A stretch of 64,000 nucleotides of DNA, from contig VIIQ02000559.1 in the NCBI GenBank assembly GCA_007449985.2, positions 464,501-528,500 of the forward strand, read 5' to 3'. The notes under the pieces were generated by a model. That model had not been told where the DNA came from. It was given only the letters and a program-made list of their open reading frames with translations, and did no database searches. Each line of letters opens with the position of its first letter. The first letter of the stretch is position 1. The DNA is from Desmodesmus armatus (lineage: Eukaryota; Chlorophyta; Chlorophyceae; Sphaeropleales; Scenedesmaceae). Made by a program: the position numbers and the translations under genes. This document shows positions 49,495 through 62,400 of this stretch, piece after piece.

Positions 49495-51707
49495 TGGAAC
49501 TGCTGCAAACCTGAATCTGCAGCAGCTGACAGCAGCTGCAGCAGCTGACAGCAGTAGTCTGTACCTTGCCTGATCGAGGGAGCTGTGTCAGTTGAAGTAT
49601 GTCTGCTGCATACTCTGTACACCTGTAGAGCAGGCGTGATGGAACTGCTGACAGCAGTAGTCTGTGTTGCCTTGCCTGATCAATGTGTTGTGTGGGACTT
49701 TACCAGCTACACTTTTTGCACAATTGGGTACATGAGGGAAACATCGGGTGTTCTCTAGGCAAGCTTCTTACTGTCTTGGGCGCACTGCAAAGTTCGCCCT
49801 TTTTGAATGACTGCCCATTGTGACTGCCCATTGTATCTTGGAGGTACTGCATACTGGTGTACTGCAGTACAGGCTGTACAGTCATGGGGAGGGTGTTACA
49901 GTGCAGTACAGTGCAGTGATTGTTACAAGTGGACACGTTCATATCTGGCCGGTACTCTCCACACTGGATGAACTGGGTAGACCCACAAGGCATTGTGTGA
50001 AAGGCCGTGCTGAGGCGGCTAACTTAGGAGATGGTAACAGTGCTTGTTGTTTGACAGGGTGCACACTCAGGCAGTGGGCACCTGACAGCACATTCTGACT
50101 GACATTCTGACTTCAAAGCTATGCGCAATGTGTGCAGGGTGGTTAAGCAATGTGCAACGTTCTTTCTACAGCCTTGGGTGTGCATTCCAGCCGCATGCGA
50201 CTGGATGGGTGATTGGTGCATGCGGCTTTGCTCGAATTTGGCCGTAGTTGCACAATTGACATGATGCATGCTAACAGGGCAAAGGTGTGTACACTGCCAC
50301 TCTGTAGTCACGACTTGATAGTTGATCGACTATCAACCGTTTGTTCTGAGGATGGCATGAGCACGACATGGGGACAGTCAGGTACTGCACCGTGCACATG
50401 GCATGCGCACAACACAAAACCACAGCAAGGTGCAACAAATGGAACACAAGTTGTGTCAACCCATGTTGCTCCAAAAAGGCAGGCCCCCATAGGGCTGTGC
50501 ATTGCCTTTGTCTCAAAGGCTAGCAGGATCAGAAACACTGCAACCCTTGACAATATAGCGTAAATCTTATCAGCTTGAGGGGCACATTGCTCCCTGTTGG
50601 CCTGCTGTCCTGATAAAAGCTCCCACCACTGCTGTACAGTCATGTCATGCATGCAGGGTCAAGATGCAGCATCAAAAGCGAGTCAACGTGCACTTCCGCC
50701 ACACCCACAGTCGTGGTATAGCTGAGCTACACTCTGGCCCACCACCATCCCGTCGGCACCACATCAGTGTGTGGTGCTTTGTCCCAAAGGCTGGTGTGCA
50801 GGTGTCGATCAGACACCGTCAAGAGTCAAGAGTCAAGACCCAACTCCCCCCCCCCTACGATGATTGGTCGCACCACATCTGCCCTGCAATCAACGCTCTT
50901 GGCACACCCCAACCATCAACCGTTGATGTACGGTACATTCATTGAAGAAAGAAAGTATGGCCTCATGTGCCATAAGTGGTTTAATCAATTGAGATTGCCT
51001 GCGCAGATGGCGATCAGGCCAGTCGTTGCCGTTGCCGTTGCCCTGGTGGACGCCTGGCGCATGGTACACCCCCAGTCTTTGCCGTTGCCCTGCTAGACAG
51101 GATTGGGTGGCCGTGACCCACTGGCCCACCGGGTACTTCCACAGCCCACAGCCTTGGGCCTCTCCAGTTGAGAGGTCCCAATCAACACTGCAAATGCACA
51201 CGCCCGCCCCAGAAATAGAAAAAGAAATGACAGATCCTTGCCTGATTGTGACACATCCAAACTGCTCTGATCAATGGCTTGGTAGCAGAGCTGCAAACGT
51301 GAAAGGTATCCCGGCCGCAACAGCAAGAGGAAGTCGTCACGACTTTCTCAGCCCGCCTGGGGTGCCACACACCATGATGCATGAACTGCACTCACGAATT
51401 ATCTTCGTATAGTCTGCACCAACTTCAACCATTGTTGGCATGCCGCATGCACGCATCACAAACCACAGTCACATGGCACAAATATGGCTGTTCAACACAA
51501 CAGGGCCTGGTCAATCGCAGCCGTTCAAACTGCCTTGTGTACCAGCACAAAGGTTGTGGCAACCCATGCTGTACTGCTTGCACCGAACATTGCCTGGTGT
51601 TCTGCTGGTTGGCAGCCTCAGATGTTTAAAAGCATCAGTAAGGTGCCGCACCCCGGAATAGGCCCAGTGCATCATATTTTGAATTTGTGTGTCAGGAGTC
51701 ACACTTA
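49495..51707. other. Intergenic region between converging genes, no gene seen
   Basis: Lies between the stop of copy B and the stop of the minus-strand secreted-protein gene, so both 3'-UTRs should fall here. It holds near-palindromic TACTGCAGTACA-like repeats at 49845-49915, similar to words at 2385-2410 and 7498-7550. A perfect 8-bp inverted repeat, TTGATAGT/ACTATCAA, lies at 50315-50336. The open frames are short and motif-free. Confidence 0.5.
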
Positions 51708-54493
51708 TCACTCCAATGGAGCAGCCCTCTGAGCCCAAGGAGTAGAGACGCCATCAGGCCACAGACGCATGTCAACTCCAGGGTCTGCTGTTGTTGAAGC
51801 CACTGCTGCTGCTGCTGTTGCACTGGCAACCTCTTCTACTGATGCTGCTGCAACCTCAGCAGCTCCACTGGATGCTGCTGGCAGTTTCTCCTCTGGCCAC
51901 AGGCGGCTGTCAACCCTGAAGAACTCGTCAGCCTTCTGCGGTGCTGCTGCTGCAATCATAGCGTTTGACCCATATGCGCCTGTATCGTACGCGCCGCTGC
52001 CGTTGTCCGCGCCATAGGCGTCTTCGGACCCCGAACCGTACTCGACGCTTGCATCGCCATGCTTATCGGACTTCTTTCCCTTCTTGAAGCTCCTGGCCAC
52101 AAAGCCCCAAAGGCTGTGGCCCTCGAATCCGTGCTCGCCCGCGTCGTCGTCGCTGTCCTCGACGTTACCGGGCGAATACTTGACCAGCTTTGTGCCGTGA
52201 GGCTTCTTGAACATTGACTCGGCCTGTGATTAGTAAGCAGCATTGACAGCACATTTGTCAGCAATGGAAACAGTTGACGTGGCAAATTAGTATAACCTCA
52301 TCCCGGGCCAGTTCCTGGACTCATGGTTGCTTCAAACCCTGAACGCCACACAGACTGCCAATGCAGCAAATAGGAGGCCCGTCTGAGTTGTTCACTGCAA
52401 CTGATGGATGCAGCGCCTTCCACCTGCAAGGGGTGGACTGAAGCCACTTTGCCAATCAGCGGCAACACTCTGGGTGTGTTGGCCCCTCTGACCAACAGCA
52501 AGTGGGCAACCCTGGGTCAAGGAAACGGTGCAAACTTCTCGGTTGTTCCAGCTGCTGCTGCAACTACAGATTCTTTGCTCTGCAACAGGTGAGCCACCTT
52601 GTCACATCACATAGTACACACATAGTACACTCACCTCGATGCATGCCACCTTATGTGTGTGGCAGGCCACCTCATGAATGCCACAGATAGGCTGATGGCT
52701 GTAAGAAGATGCTGTCAGCTTCTGTAGGAACTGAGGGAAGTTGTCACTGCCCTTCTTAGCAGGGTGCACCTTGACAACAAACTGCATCCTGACCTTCACA
52801 CAGCCATCCTCCAAGTTTGACTGGCAAGAGATGAGGCGGGTGTATGTGACATTGGTGACAGCATCAGCGACAGCAGGGGCAAAGACGGCAGCAGCGCAGC
52901 GTCAGCAGCAGCAGAGTATGGTTGATGGATTGTCCAAGCGTAAACATAGCTTGCAGATGGGATCGCAAGCAAAGTTGATACTGAGTGATGCACAATAGCA
53001 GACTTCTGCTGATGGTGTTGGATTGTGCATCCGCTTGCGCTCTGTATCTTCACACACACATTGTGTTGAGATAGGCCATACGCGCCCCGACCGTGAGGTA
53101 CAGTGAGTACTATGATAATCCGCCATCGAGACCTTACTTATGGAGTGTGGAGCATTTCCCACTCCCAACACATTTTTTGGGGTGTGCCTGCTGCTCTATG
53201 CTACCTGGCTGGCGGCTGCTGCTGCTGGTGCTGCCGCCATGCATTGAGGTTGTACAGCATTCAGCAAGGAACGCTCCTAACTTCAACTGTGAACAGCTCT
53301 GCACGGCTGAAGCTAGGAGCGTTCCTGGCTGAGTGCCGTACAGCTTCAAACACAAGACCTTGCACCACCTGATGCATGATGCATGCCTCCCTTTAGTGGC
53401 CACTCCCCATCTGCCACTGTACTGCTGCTGCGATACTGCAACCGTAAAGCCTCAAATTTCAGACCTTGCACCAGCTTATGCATAGCACATCTATTGGCCA
53501 CTCCGTATCCGCCATTGCACTGCTGCTACACTGCATACCTCATAGTTGGTATCATATTCATGTGCTGCTGGTTTGAGGGCCGTAACCGGCCCAGGCTATC
53601 TAGTGTGTCTCTTGTAGGTCACTGGACGCCTGGTGGTGCGCTGTATGGCACCTAGGATTGTTGCTAATGCACAAGGGTGCTATATGCACAAGGAACCTGC
53701 TGGGTAAACGTGTAATGATGTAATGATGATGATGCACTGCTGCTACACTGCATACCTCGCAGCCCAGGATGCCTGTCTTGAGTTTTGCATCCACATGGAA
53801 GCGCCTGAGCAGAGTGTCCACTGTGTCAGCCACAAACCTCCGCATGCCCTCCATGTCATCAGGGTGGCTGTTGCAGCAGCAAGAGCAGCAGCAGCGGCAG
53901 CAGGTACAGCAACGTGAGCACCCAACATGTCGATCGGCAGTGCAGCTGGCGATCACAGTTTGTCATGCACACTTGTTTGACTGCGTGACTGCCCGGGCCT
54001 CTGAAAACAATATTTATATAGTGAATTGAGTTAATGCACAACAGGTAACAAGCTTGCAACTCCCAGGCGTGCACCACCCAGGCGCCTGAGGGCAGCCCAT
54101 GCACATAACCTGTGAATTCCCGCACCTAGGGCAGCTCTTCTCGCCGTCAGCCAAGGTCACTGTGACCCTCAAAGTGGCTGACTTTCCAGTCGCAACATCC
54201 TTCACGATCATGGCCTTTCGAGGAGCATGGTCATACGCCGGCTCTTCGTGGCTGCTGCTGTCGTAGGGCGTGCCTGCCGTGCAGCTTACTAGCAGACCTG
54301 CACAACATTCACTTAAAGCTTGATAAACCTACTCAATCGCATTGATCTTACAGAGACGAGAGAGAACGGTGTAGGAATGGAAGATACTGCAGTCCCCGAA
54401 AGTGCATGCAACCCTCAGGTATTTCAGGTAATAAACCTCACCTGCACCAACCAGAATGCACATCAAAGTATGTTGTGCTGCTAGGCGGACCAT
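51708..54493 (-). CDS. Predicted secreted protein of unknown function
   Basis: Five exons, 54493-54442, 54297-54126, 53867-53756, 52820-52635 and 52223-51708, with matching phases (1, 2, 0, 0) give about 345 residues. An N-terminal hydrophobic stretch (MCILVGAGLLVSC) looks like a signal peptide or lipid-attachment-like leader. Then come a beta-rich segment (SATLRVTVTLADGEKSCPR), a helical segment (DDMEGMRRFVADTVDTLL), a cysteine-containing segment (ILGCESNLEDGCVKVRMQF ... QPICGIHEVACHTHKVACIE) and a long, low-complexity acidic/Gly/Ala tail with two RLWP motifs (DSRLWPEE, DMRLWPDG). No family was recognised. The gene is divergent from the glycosyltransferase gene. Confidence 0.72.
53246..53347. 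ncRNA. Candidate long intronic hairpin (possible small-RNA precursor or folded MITE)
   Basis: Arms 53246-53291 and 53302-53347 pair over 46 positions with about eight mismatches or wobbles and a 10-nt loop. The core AGGAACGCTCCTA is perfectly complementary. It sits in intron 3 of the secreted-protein gene (53755-52821) and could be transcribed with it. Algal miRNA precursors can be intronic hairpins of this size; no expression evidence is available. Confidence 0.5.
53358..53770 (-). repeat. Tandem units duplicating exon 3 donor region of the secreted-protein gene
   Basis: The block TGCACTGCTGCTACACTGCATACCTC at the exon-3 donor (exon ends 53756) recurs at 53516-53542. A more diverged version lies at 53420-53446. 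They sit in two related units of about 105 bp sharing CCTTGCACCA and TTGGCCACTCC or TGGCCACTCC. The 53540 copy keeps a GAG|GTATGC donor on the minus strand. Confidence 0.75.
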
Positions 54494-55387
54494 GGTGCGC
54501 GTAACTCAGCTATACTTGTGGACGACGGATGTTGCCTGGCTCTGAAGTATGCTTTTGTACACTGTCGAATTATATTTACAATGAAAAGCATGTACATATA
54601 ATGAATTGATTGTGATTGGTCGATCGGCCTGAGCTGGCCCATGTGTGCCGGCAAAATCCGGCCCGGCTTGTCACATAGCGTGAAGTTGCACATGCCGAAC
54701 GCTCATCATACCACAAGCATGATATTGCGATGGTAGAAATGTTCAATACTGTTGTTTTGCTGGAGTGCTGCAAGGCCGCAAGGTTGTGATCAGAGGCAAC
54801 CAAACGGAAGGGGGGGAGGGGGGTTGGCAACCAAACGTTGCTTTCTTGAACCTTTCTGAAATAGTAGCAGACGATAGTTTCATAAGATATATAATAACTC
54901 AAAATAACTGATCTCCACGTCATCATTCAACTCAGAAGGGATTCGGATACGGTACAAGCATTGCAGAGCCTGTTATCGGAGGGTTCCAGGGGGGAGGCGA
55001 AAATACGGTGATACAGAAGATAATATGTAAGATGATGTGGCACTTTATGCATTGTCACAGTCACCGTTATTGACAATTGCATTTCCCGCCCGAACTGATG
55101 CCACTCATCAGCAGCCACCTTGTCTCCAAAAATTTGTCTCCAGCACACCGTAAGCAGAAATTCCATAAATCTCGTATGATGCTGTGGCCCGAGCGACCAC
55201 TCCCACCACCAGCAGCAGCAGCAGCAGCAGGGTGAGAGGGAGCAGTAGCTCTTGTGCTTGTGCAGCAGTAAAGCCAAGGAGCGACCTCGCTCACCAGGCA
55301 CAATGCTGCACTGCATTATAGCGCAGTCACGATCTGATTTGTGAGGATCAGTCATTGAGCCGGGAAGCCTCAGCTGTCCTGCACTTC
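54494..55387. promoter_or_regulatory. Divergent intergenic region of 0.9 kb
   Basis: Separates the ATG of the secreted protein (minus) from the ATG of the glycosyltransferase (plus). It includes an AT-richer part (54560-54620, 54870-54910) and a CAG run at 55210-55230. No defined promoter motif was recognised; a shared regulatory role is inferred from position. Confidence 0.4.
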
Positions 55388-57742
55388 ATGACTCATCACC
55401 CACACGGCAGCTGGAGCAGAGTGCATGCTTGGTCATGCTTAGTGCTGGTCCTGGGAGCATCAGTGATGTTACTGGCATGGACAGACGTCAGCATTTGTGA
55501 GTATTCAACCTCTCTACAAGACTGCATCAATTGAGCAACGTATCAATTATCGCATTACTATGATCTGGCTATTGTATGGCAATACGGCAGGGCCACAGTG
55601 ATCGTCAACAAGCTGCACTGTGACAAGCAGCTGCTTGCCGTGTGGCAGTTGCTGCAGTCCCTGTTGTGCAATGGCCATGGAGGCTGGCAGCACCTTAGAC
55701 ACCCGTCTCCTCTGCTGTTCCTCGCAACACACGTGAAACCCTGTAGGGTGTATGCGCTGTACGCAGGTGCTGCATGCAGGCCGTCCAGCAACAGCAGCAA
55801 CAGCAACAGCAACAACAGCAGCTGCAACTCTACTGAATCTGTGCTAGAGGTGCCACTGTTCAGCAATGTCACTGAACATGGTGGACTGCTGACAGCCTCA
55901 AGTCCTCCAGCAGCAGTGGGGGGAGCAGCAGCAGCAGCGGCAGCAAGTGTGCAAGGGACAGACAATTTGCTGGGTGCTGTGGACATGGCAGACGTGATTG
56001 GCACTGCAGGAGCAGCAGACTCAGCCAGCAACCATACGCTGTGCACGCGCAGCAACATAAGCAGCGGCAGCAGCACCAATGGCAGTGACAACAGAGCATC
56101 AGACCTCCCAGCTGCATCCAACAGCATTGTGCCCCAGTCTGCCAAGCCATCTGTCCAGCAAATTGCAGGCTCAGCGCACCAAAGCAGCAGCAAGGACAGC
56201 AGCAGAAGCAGCAGGAGTGTGGCCGCAGGGGCGTGTACATGCACACGTGCAGATCCAGCAGTACTTAGGAAGTACTGCTCAGTCAAAGACCGCCACTGGC
56301 CCCATGTGAATGAGGAGCTTGTCACTCAATGCTTTGACATGTTAGTCAACCGGACCTCAGAGTACCTTCAGCAGCTGCAGCATAACCCTGGTCAAAACAT
56401 TAGCTGCACTAAGCCGCTGCTGGTGCATACTTATTGGGCCGGGTCTATGACCTGGAAGCTGAAGGCTGTCATTCAGTCATTCCTGTTTACACACTACGCT
56501 GATGATACCAGCTGTCGGCCGAAGCCGGTGCTGAATGTATGGCTACAGAATGTGAACCCAACAAGGTAAGCAGCACCTCAGTAGCAAGGGAATTCAACCC
56601 GCTAACTGACTTGTGGCCGTTTGGAGCCCTGCTGCTGCTGTCTGTGTAGGGCCCTGTGGTGCAGCAGGACGCAAACCCGACCAGACTAGTCCAGTGTGCT
56701 TGTGCGGAGGGTGACGCAGGAGAGACGTTGTGCACCAACTGCAGGTCCCACGGGGAAGCAGTGTGCATATCATGTGTAATCCCAACAAGGCGCTGAGGTT
56801 TGCCAGGCACAGCTGGGCGCTGACCTTGCTGCTGCTGCTGCCATTCCCTGCAGGGACCTGCTGGAGCGTTGGGCAAAGGAGTGGCAGGCGCCATACCTGG
56901 TCTGCTCCGACCAGCTGCAGTTCCGACAGTTTACAGCGGATGGTTGGATGGGCTGGCTGCCTGCGTCCATGCTGGCTTCTTTAGGCAAAGCCGCAAGTAA
57001 CATCACAGCTCTGCGTGCAGCCGTCCAGGCCGGCGCTGCAACAGGCAGCCACGTCAGCTACAGCGATGCAGTGCGCTTTTTAGTCCTGCACAGATTTGGC
57101 GGGATCTACATTGATGCAGACGTGCTGCTGCTTCGAAGCTTGGAACCTGTCAGCCACTTTGATTTTCTCTACGAGTGGAGCTTCGTGAAGCAAGGCCTGA
57201 ACTCTGCAGTGTTTGGCGCACGGAAACAAAGCCCGTTCACGACAGCCGTCATCCAAAAAGCGCTGCAAGCAAGCGCGCATTTCAATGCGACGAGAGGTGT
57301 CACTGCCTTCGACATGCGGGCTTTCACCAGCATCTTCCACCCTCTGCGGGTCGTGCAACGTGTTCCGCCCGCAATTGCCGCGCAAGTGGAGGTCCTGCCG
57401 AGCATTCCCTTTGATCCTGTCTGGCTCACTGTGGATACGCCCACCGGGAAGACGAACAATTTGACGCGCATCCACCGCGTCCGTGCATGGAAGGACGTGT
57501 TCACAAAACCGCCGCCACACCTCCTGCCGCCTCAAGATCCCGTGAAACTGTTCCACGGAGCGTTCACCCACCATTGGCACAACACCTGGGGTGCCCCATT
57601 TGAGGAGACGTCTCTTGTTGGCCAGCTAGTGAAGATGTATGAGGACTTCTTGCAGGGCAAGCGGCCCAATTTGTATGGTGTGATGGCAGCGCCATGCACC
57701 CCTGACGTGCAGGCGCTGCTTCCCAACCCTGTGCCCAGCTAG
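55388..57742 (+). CDS. Type II membrane glycosyltransferase (DXD sugar-binding family, GT32-like)
   Basis: Three exons, 55388-55496, 55599-56565 and 56854-57742, join in frame (phases 1 and 2) to about 654 residues. The first exon gives a short cytoplasmic tail and one hydrophobic anchor (CLVLVLGASVMLLAW). A Ser/Asn/Gln-rich stem with many potential N-glycosylation sites follows. The catalytic part begins near LVHTYWAGSMTW and contains SDAVRFLVLHRFGGIYIDADVLLLR, the diagnostic region of the glycosyltransferase sugar-binding DXD family, with Asp-Ala-Asp at 57113-57121. The C-terminal VKLFHGAFTHHWHNTW is also typical. The likely site is the Golgi lumen; donor and acceptor are unknown. The start rests on the first exon splicing to the acceptor at 55598, which is a prediction; the rest is firm. 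Confidence 0.8.
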
Positions 57743-58834
57743 CACTTCATTGGTCGCAGACTGGTTATGTGGTTGAGACCAGCTGCGCGCTTGCAGCCAC
57801 GTGGGGAAGGGCTCCGCGTGCCAGCAGTGTTGCAGATGTCCAAGGGCCAGCCAACACTGCGGCAACTTGTGATACATCAATCGTCACTTTTGCACTCATC
57901 ATCTCAGCATTTTCCGCCTTTTGCATTTTGTCACAGCCTTGGCTGCCCCCCTTTTGCCGAGCAGCAAATTGCCTCAATGTTGATCCCCGTGAGTTGCAAA
58001 CACAGCACACGTCACACATGCCGCCGACAGCCCCCACTGTCTTGTTGGCACAGCCGTGTGCTCCTCAGCATGGCACCCACCAGGGGTGGTTGAAGGAAGC
58101 ATGCTACTGTACACATTCAGCTGCACTGCACTGCAGCCGCCGAGTTGATGATATCTTTATGCACTGCTGGCCCAGCTGATTGAGATGAATCATTTCACAG
58201 TATGCATGATGACAGGATGCTGGTTGCAGAGTACCACAAACACCACATCAAGGGTGTGTTCACACGGGGGCAACACACAAGCACAGCACAAGGCCTCACA
58301 ATCACACGGGCTAGCAGTGGAAAGTGTCAGCGCACGGCATGAAGGCAGCACAGTACCTGATGGAACAATGCAGTGTGGCTGAGTGGAGCAGTAAAACAGT
58401 AACTCACAACAAGCCTTGAAGCGCGCAACCCACATGATCAAAGTCCCTAGTCATGTTGACAGATCAACTGCAGCAGGTGCAGCAGAACTTCGCTGCATTG
58501 GTGTTGGCACACATACACCACGCCTCTGCTCCATGCATGCAGGAAAGTCAGCTTTACTTGGCTCGTCAACCTGCACCCCCCATACACCGACCGCCATGGC
58601 ATACAGAGCTCAGGGCAACAACCCAGATGCCTTTTGTCTGTATGCAGCACCTGTGAAATCAGCCACCTTCAGCTAAGCAAACACAGTGCACGCGCAAAAC
58701 ACATGTAGATACTGCGTTGTCGTGCCTGCCCCTTCCTTTCCTTTCCCTCCTCCTCATGCTGCTGCTGGCTTGTGCCAGGAACTAGCAGCTGCCATGCTGT
58801 CACCCCCCCCCCCCCAACATCAGCTCAGCGCTGG
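57743..58834. other. Intergenic region between converging genes, no gene seen
   Basis: Carries the presumed 3'-UTRs of the glycosyltransferase and the POC1-like gene. The open frames are short and unsupported, and no repeat structure stands out. Confidence 0.5.
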
Positions 58835-59440
58835 GTCCCTCAATGCTGCTGTGGCAGATGCGCCTGCGGCAGCGACTGCTGCTGCTGCACTGCCGGCTGC
58901 TGCTGCTGTGTGTTCACCTTCTCCTCCACGTCCCGCAGCCGCAAGTCCAACCCACCCACAGCCGCCACCAGAGCATCCAGCTGTGCCACAATGTGCTGCA
59001 GTGTTGCAGCCACAGAGGGTGGCACCCGCCCATGACCATGGCCAAGTTCATGAGAGGCGGCACCTCCAGCACCCCTGCACCATCCCTGGGCTCACTCACT
59101 GCTGCTGTGGCAGGTGCGCCTGCGGCAGCGACTGCTGCTGCTGCGCTGCCGGCTGCTGCTGCTGCTGTGTGTTCACCTTCTCAACATCTCGCAGCCGCAA
59201 GCCCAACCCGCCCACAACCACCATCAAAGCATCCAGCTGTGCCACAATGTGCCTCTTACTGCGGCTGTGGCAAGTGCGCCTGCGGCAGCGACTGCTGCTG
59301 CTGCACTGCCGGCTGCTGCTGCTGCTGTGTGTTCACCTTCTCCTCAACATCTCGCAGCCGCAAGTCCAACCCACCCACAACCGCCACCAGAGCATCCAGC
59401 TGTGCCACAATGTGCTGCAGCGTCGCAGCCACTGAGGGCG
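58835..59440 (-). repeat. Three tandem copies of the coiled-coil C-terminal segment of the POC1-like gene
   Basis: The segment encoding [29 protein letters not shown] and the Gln-rich tail recurs at about 59257-59430, 59098-59250 and 58838-59010. The first copy ends CAGTAAGAG (stop TAA or a possible donor), the second ends CAGCAGTGAGTGAG (again stop-like or donor-like), and the third ends in TGA. The annotated protein stops at the first copy. The others may be 3'-UTR remnants or alternative terminal exons. Confidence 0.85.
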
Positions 59441-62400
59441 GCACGCCCTCCAGATTCATGGGAGGCGGCACCTCCAGCACCCCTGTCCCATCGTCAGCAG
59501 CCCCCGCCGCTGCAGCTGCAGCCGCCAACCCGCCCGCAGCAACGCCGCGCTGCTGCCTGTTGTCCCTCATCACGCCCACGTCCCTGCTGGGACCACCCTC
59601 ACTGCGGCCCGCGTACTGCTCCGTGTGGACAGGCACGGACCCCAGCCCAACAAACTGCACCCCCTGCGCCTGCTGCTGCTGCTCGACGCGTGGGCTTGGC
59701 CTCACACCAGCTGCATTTGCACTCGCACCCGCACTCGCACCACCAGCGACAGCAGCAGGAGGTGGGCCAGGTGCAGGTGCTGCGATGGATGCCCCGACGG
59801 GCTGGCGGACCGCAGTGGCGAGGCTGTAGCCGTCGAGCTGTCGGTCAAAGTTGGTCTTCCAGACCATGACCTGCTCGTCTGCACCAGCACTGGCAAAGTA
59901 GTCCCCTGCTGGGCTGAATGCGACCCCCATGGAGGCGCCCTCGTGGCCGTGCAGTGTATAGAACAGCTGGCCTTCACGGAGGTCCCAGACCTGCAGCGAG
60001 CAGGGTGTGCAGGGGGTGGTATCTGTTTAGACCTGCAGTGAGTAGGGTGTGACCTGCAGTGAGCAGGGTGTGACCTGCAGCAAGAAGGGTGTGCAGGGGA
60101 TGTTTTCTAGTTTGGGTCACCGGGGGGGGGGGGGGGGCAGTGTGTAGAACAGCTGGCTTTCACGCAGATCCCAGACCTGCAGCGAGCAGGGTGTGTTGAC
60201 ACTGATGTGGTCAACTCAGCACAATGGGGGGAATAGACGCATGACTCAACAGACGGATCGTCGTGTTGCAGCGCCCCTGCACTGGCAGATCTGCGCCCAA
60301 GCTCACGGGCTGCCCCCCACTGTCTCTTTCACACCACCACCTGCAACCAACCCCGTCCACTGCCCCAGCCGTCAATATTGCTTGCTCCAAACCGCTCCAC
60401 CACACCAGCACCCCACCCCAGTAAGTAAGTAATCGATTGCACATATGGAGAACCACTGGCGTAAGGCTCAGAAGGGTGTGCATGTCTGCATGTTGGACCC
60501 ATATACTCGGGTAGGAACGCGTGCGTCCACTCCAAACACACTAGTGCCTTCGGAGTTGTTGCCGACCGCACCTGGGACTATTCACTATTCCTCAAACTAC
60601 CACACACCCCACCTGACCCGTCCAGCCCCAGCGCCCCACCCCACCTTGAGTGGGGTGTCCAGGCTGCTGCTGGTCAGCAGGAGGTTGCCACTGGGCCGTC
60701 CCGCACTGTCAGCTCGGCACCGCCATCTCCACCAATCCCCTCACTGCCCCAGCCGTCAATGTGCTTGCCCTAGAACCTGCTAGAACGGTGCTTCAAGTCA
60801 GCACCCCACCCCACCGCACCTTCCCGCGTGGTGTCCAGGCTGCTGGTCAGCAGGAAGTTGCGACTGGGCTGTCCCGCACTGTCCGCTGCGCACTAAAGTC
60901 TTCACTCAACCCCCCTCACTGCCCCAGGCGCCCATGATGCTTGCTCCAGCACGCTCCACCACGCCAGCGCCCCACCCGCACTCCACCCCACCAGCGCCCC
61001 ACCCCCCCACCGCACCTTGAGCGTGGTGTCCAGGCTGCTGGTCAGCAGGAAGCTGCCCCTGGGGTGCCCCGCCGCACTGGTGATGCTGGCTGAGCTGCCT
61101 CCGTATCTTCAGAGCACGTGGAAAGCAGCGCCCCTGCACTAGCGCCCAATCTCAAGGGCTGTCCCCACTATCCCCTCGGCATCACCACCTGCACCCAACC
61201 CCCTCAATGCACCCAACCCCCTCAAGGCCCCAGCCGCCAATGTTGCTTGCCCCACGGCGCCCCCCCCCCCACCTTGAGTGTGGTGTCCAGGCTGCTGGTC
61301 AGTAGGAAGTTGCCGCTGGGGTGCCACGCCGCACTGGTGATGCTGGCTGAGCTGCCTCCGTAATGCTGCAGCAGCGCGTTGGAGCGAAGGTCCCACAGCT
61401 GCAGAGACAGGGACGAGACAGGCAGCCAGACAGCAGCAGCACAGCCATGTTTATGTTTTTGAAGTAGGCAGGCGTGAGAGCGCATTGGAGCGCAGGTCTT
61501 ACAGCTGCAGAGGCAGAGACAAGACAGGCAGCCAGCCAGCAGCGGCTCAGCCAGGTTGAAGAATATAGGATAAGGTAGGCAGGCTAGAGAGCGCGTTGGA
61601 GCGAAGATCCCACAGCTGCAGAGACATGGCAGCCACAGGCAGCCGAACAGCAGCAGCACAGCCAGGTTGATGATTGTGGGATGAGTCAGGCAGACAGGAG
61701 AGCGCATTGGAGCGAAGGTCCCACAGCTGCAGAGAAAGCAATGAGACGGGCAGCCAGACAGCAGCCGCGCAGCCAGGTTGATGGTATAGAATAAATCAGG
61801 CAGGCAAGACAGGGCATTGGAGCGCAGGTCCCACAGCTGCAGAGACAGACGAGAGACAGAGACAAGACAGGCAGCCGGACAGCAGCAGCACAGTCAGGCC
61901 GATAATTGCAGGATGAGTCAGGCAGACAAGGAGCGCATTGGAGCGCAGGTCCCACAGCTGCAGCGACACAGACAGGCAGCCAGACAGCCAAACAGCAGCA
62001 GCGGCCCAGCCGGGTTGATGGTTGCAGGATAAAGTTGGGCAAGCAAGATGCAGGCGTGCGGCAACTGTCAGTGCATCCCAACTTGTGGGAAGGCAGTAGA
62101 CGGCACTCAAAGGCAGTTGCGGCGTGCCCTGCACCCTGGGCAAGCACAGCAGGCTTGCTTGCTCGCGCCCGGGATAGTGACTGGGCCCAGAACTTCTGCT
62201 GTGCTGTGCTGATGCTGTTGTAGTCCTATACAATCAGCACCACATGCCGTATACACCATACATTGTAAATAGCGTGTATGTAGGTTTCCCAAATTGCCGG
62301 TCGCCTGGTGGTGTCTTGCTTGTCTTGCACCAATATCGATTTGCGCTGCATGCGCAACGAACCTGGCCAGAGCACGTGTGATCATGATGAATCATGATGT

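Noticed and set aside
50315..50336. Short perfect palindromic stem TTGATAGT/ACTATCAA
   Set aside because: Eight base pairs with no context (no terminator use in eukaryotes); likely chance.
61378..61970. Array resembling a CRISPR (repeat plus spacer-like units)
   Set aside because: Units are about 110 bp, diverged, eukaryotic, and contain a WD exon start with a splice acceptor; no cas genes are present.
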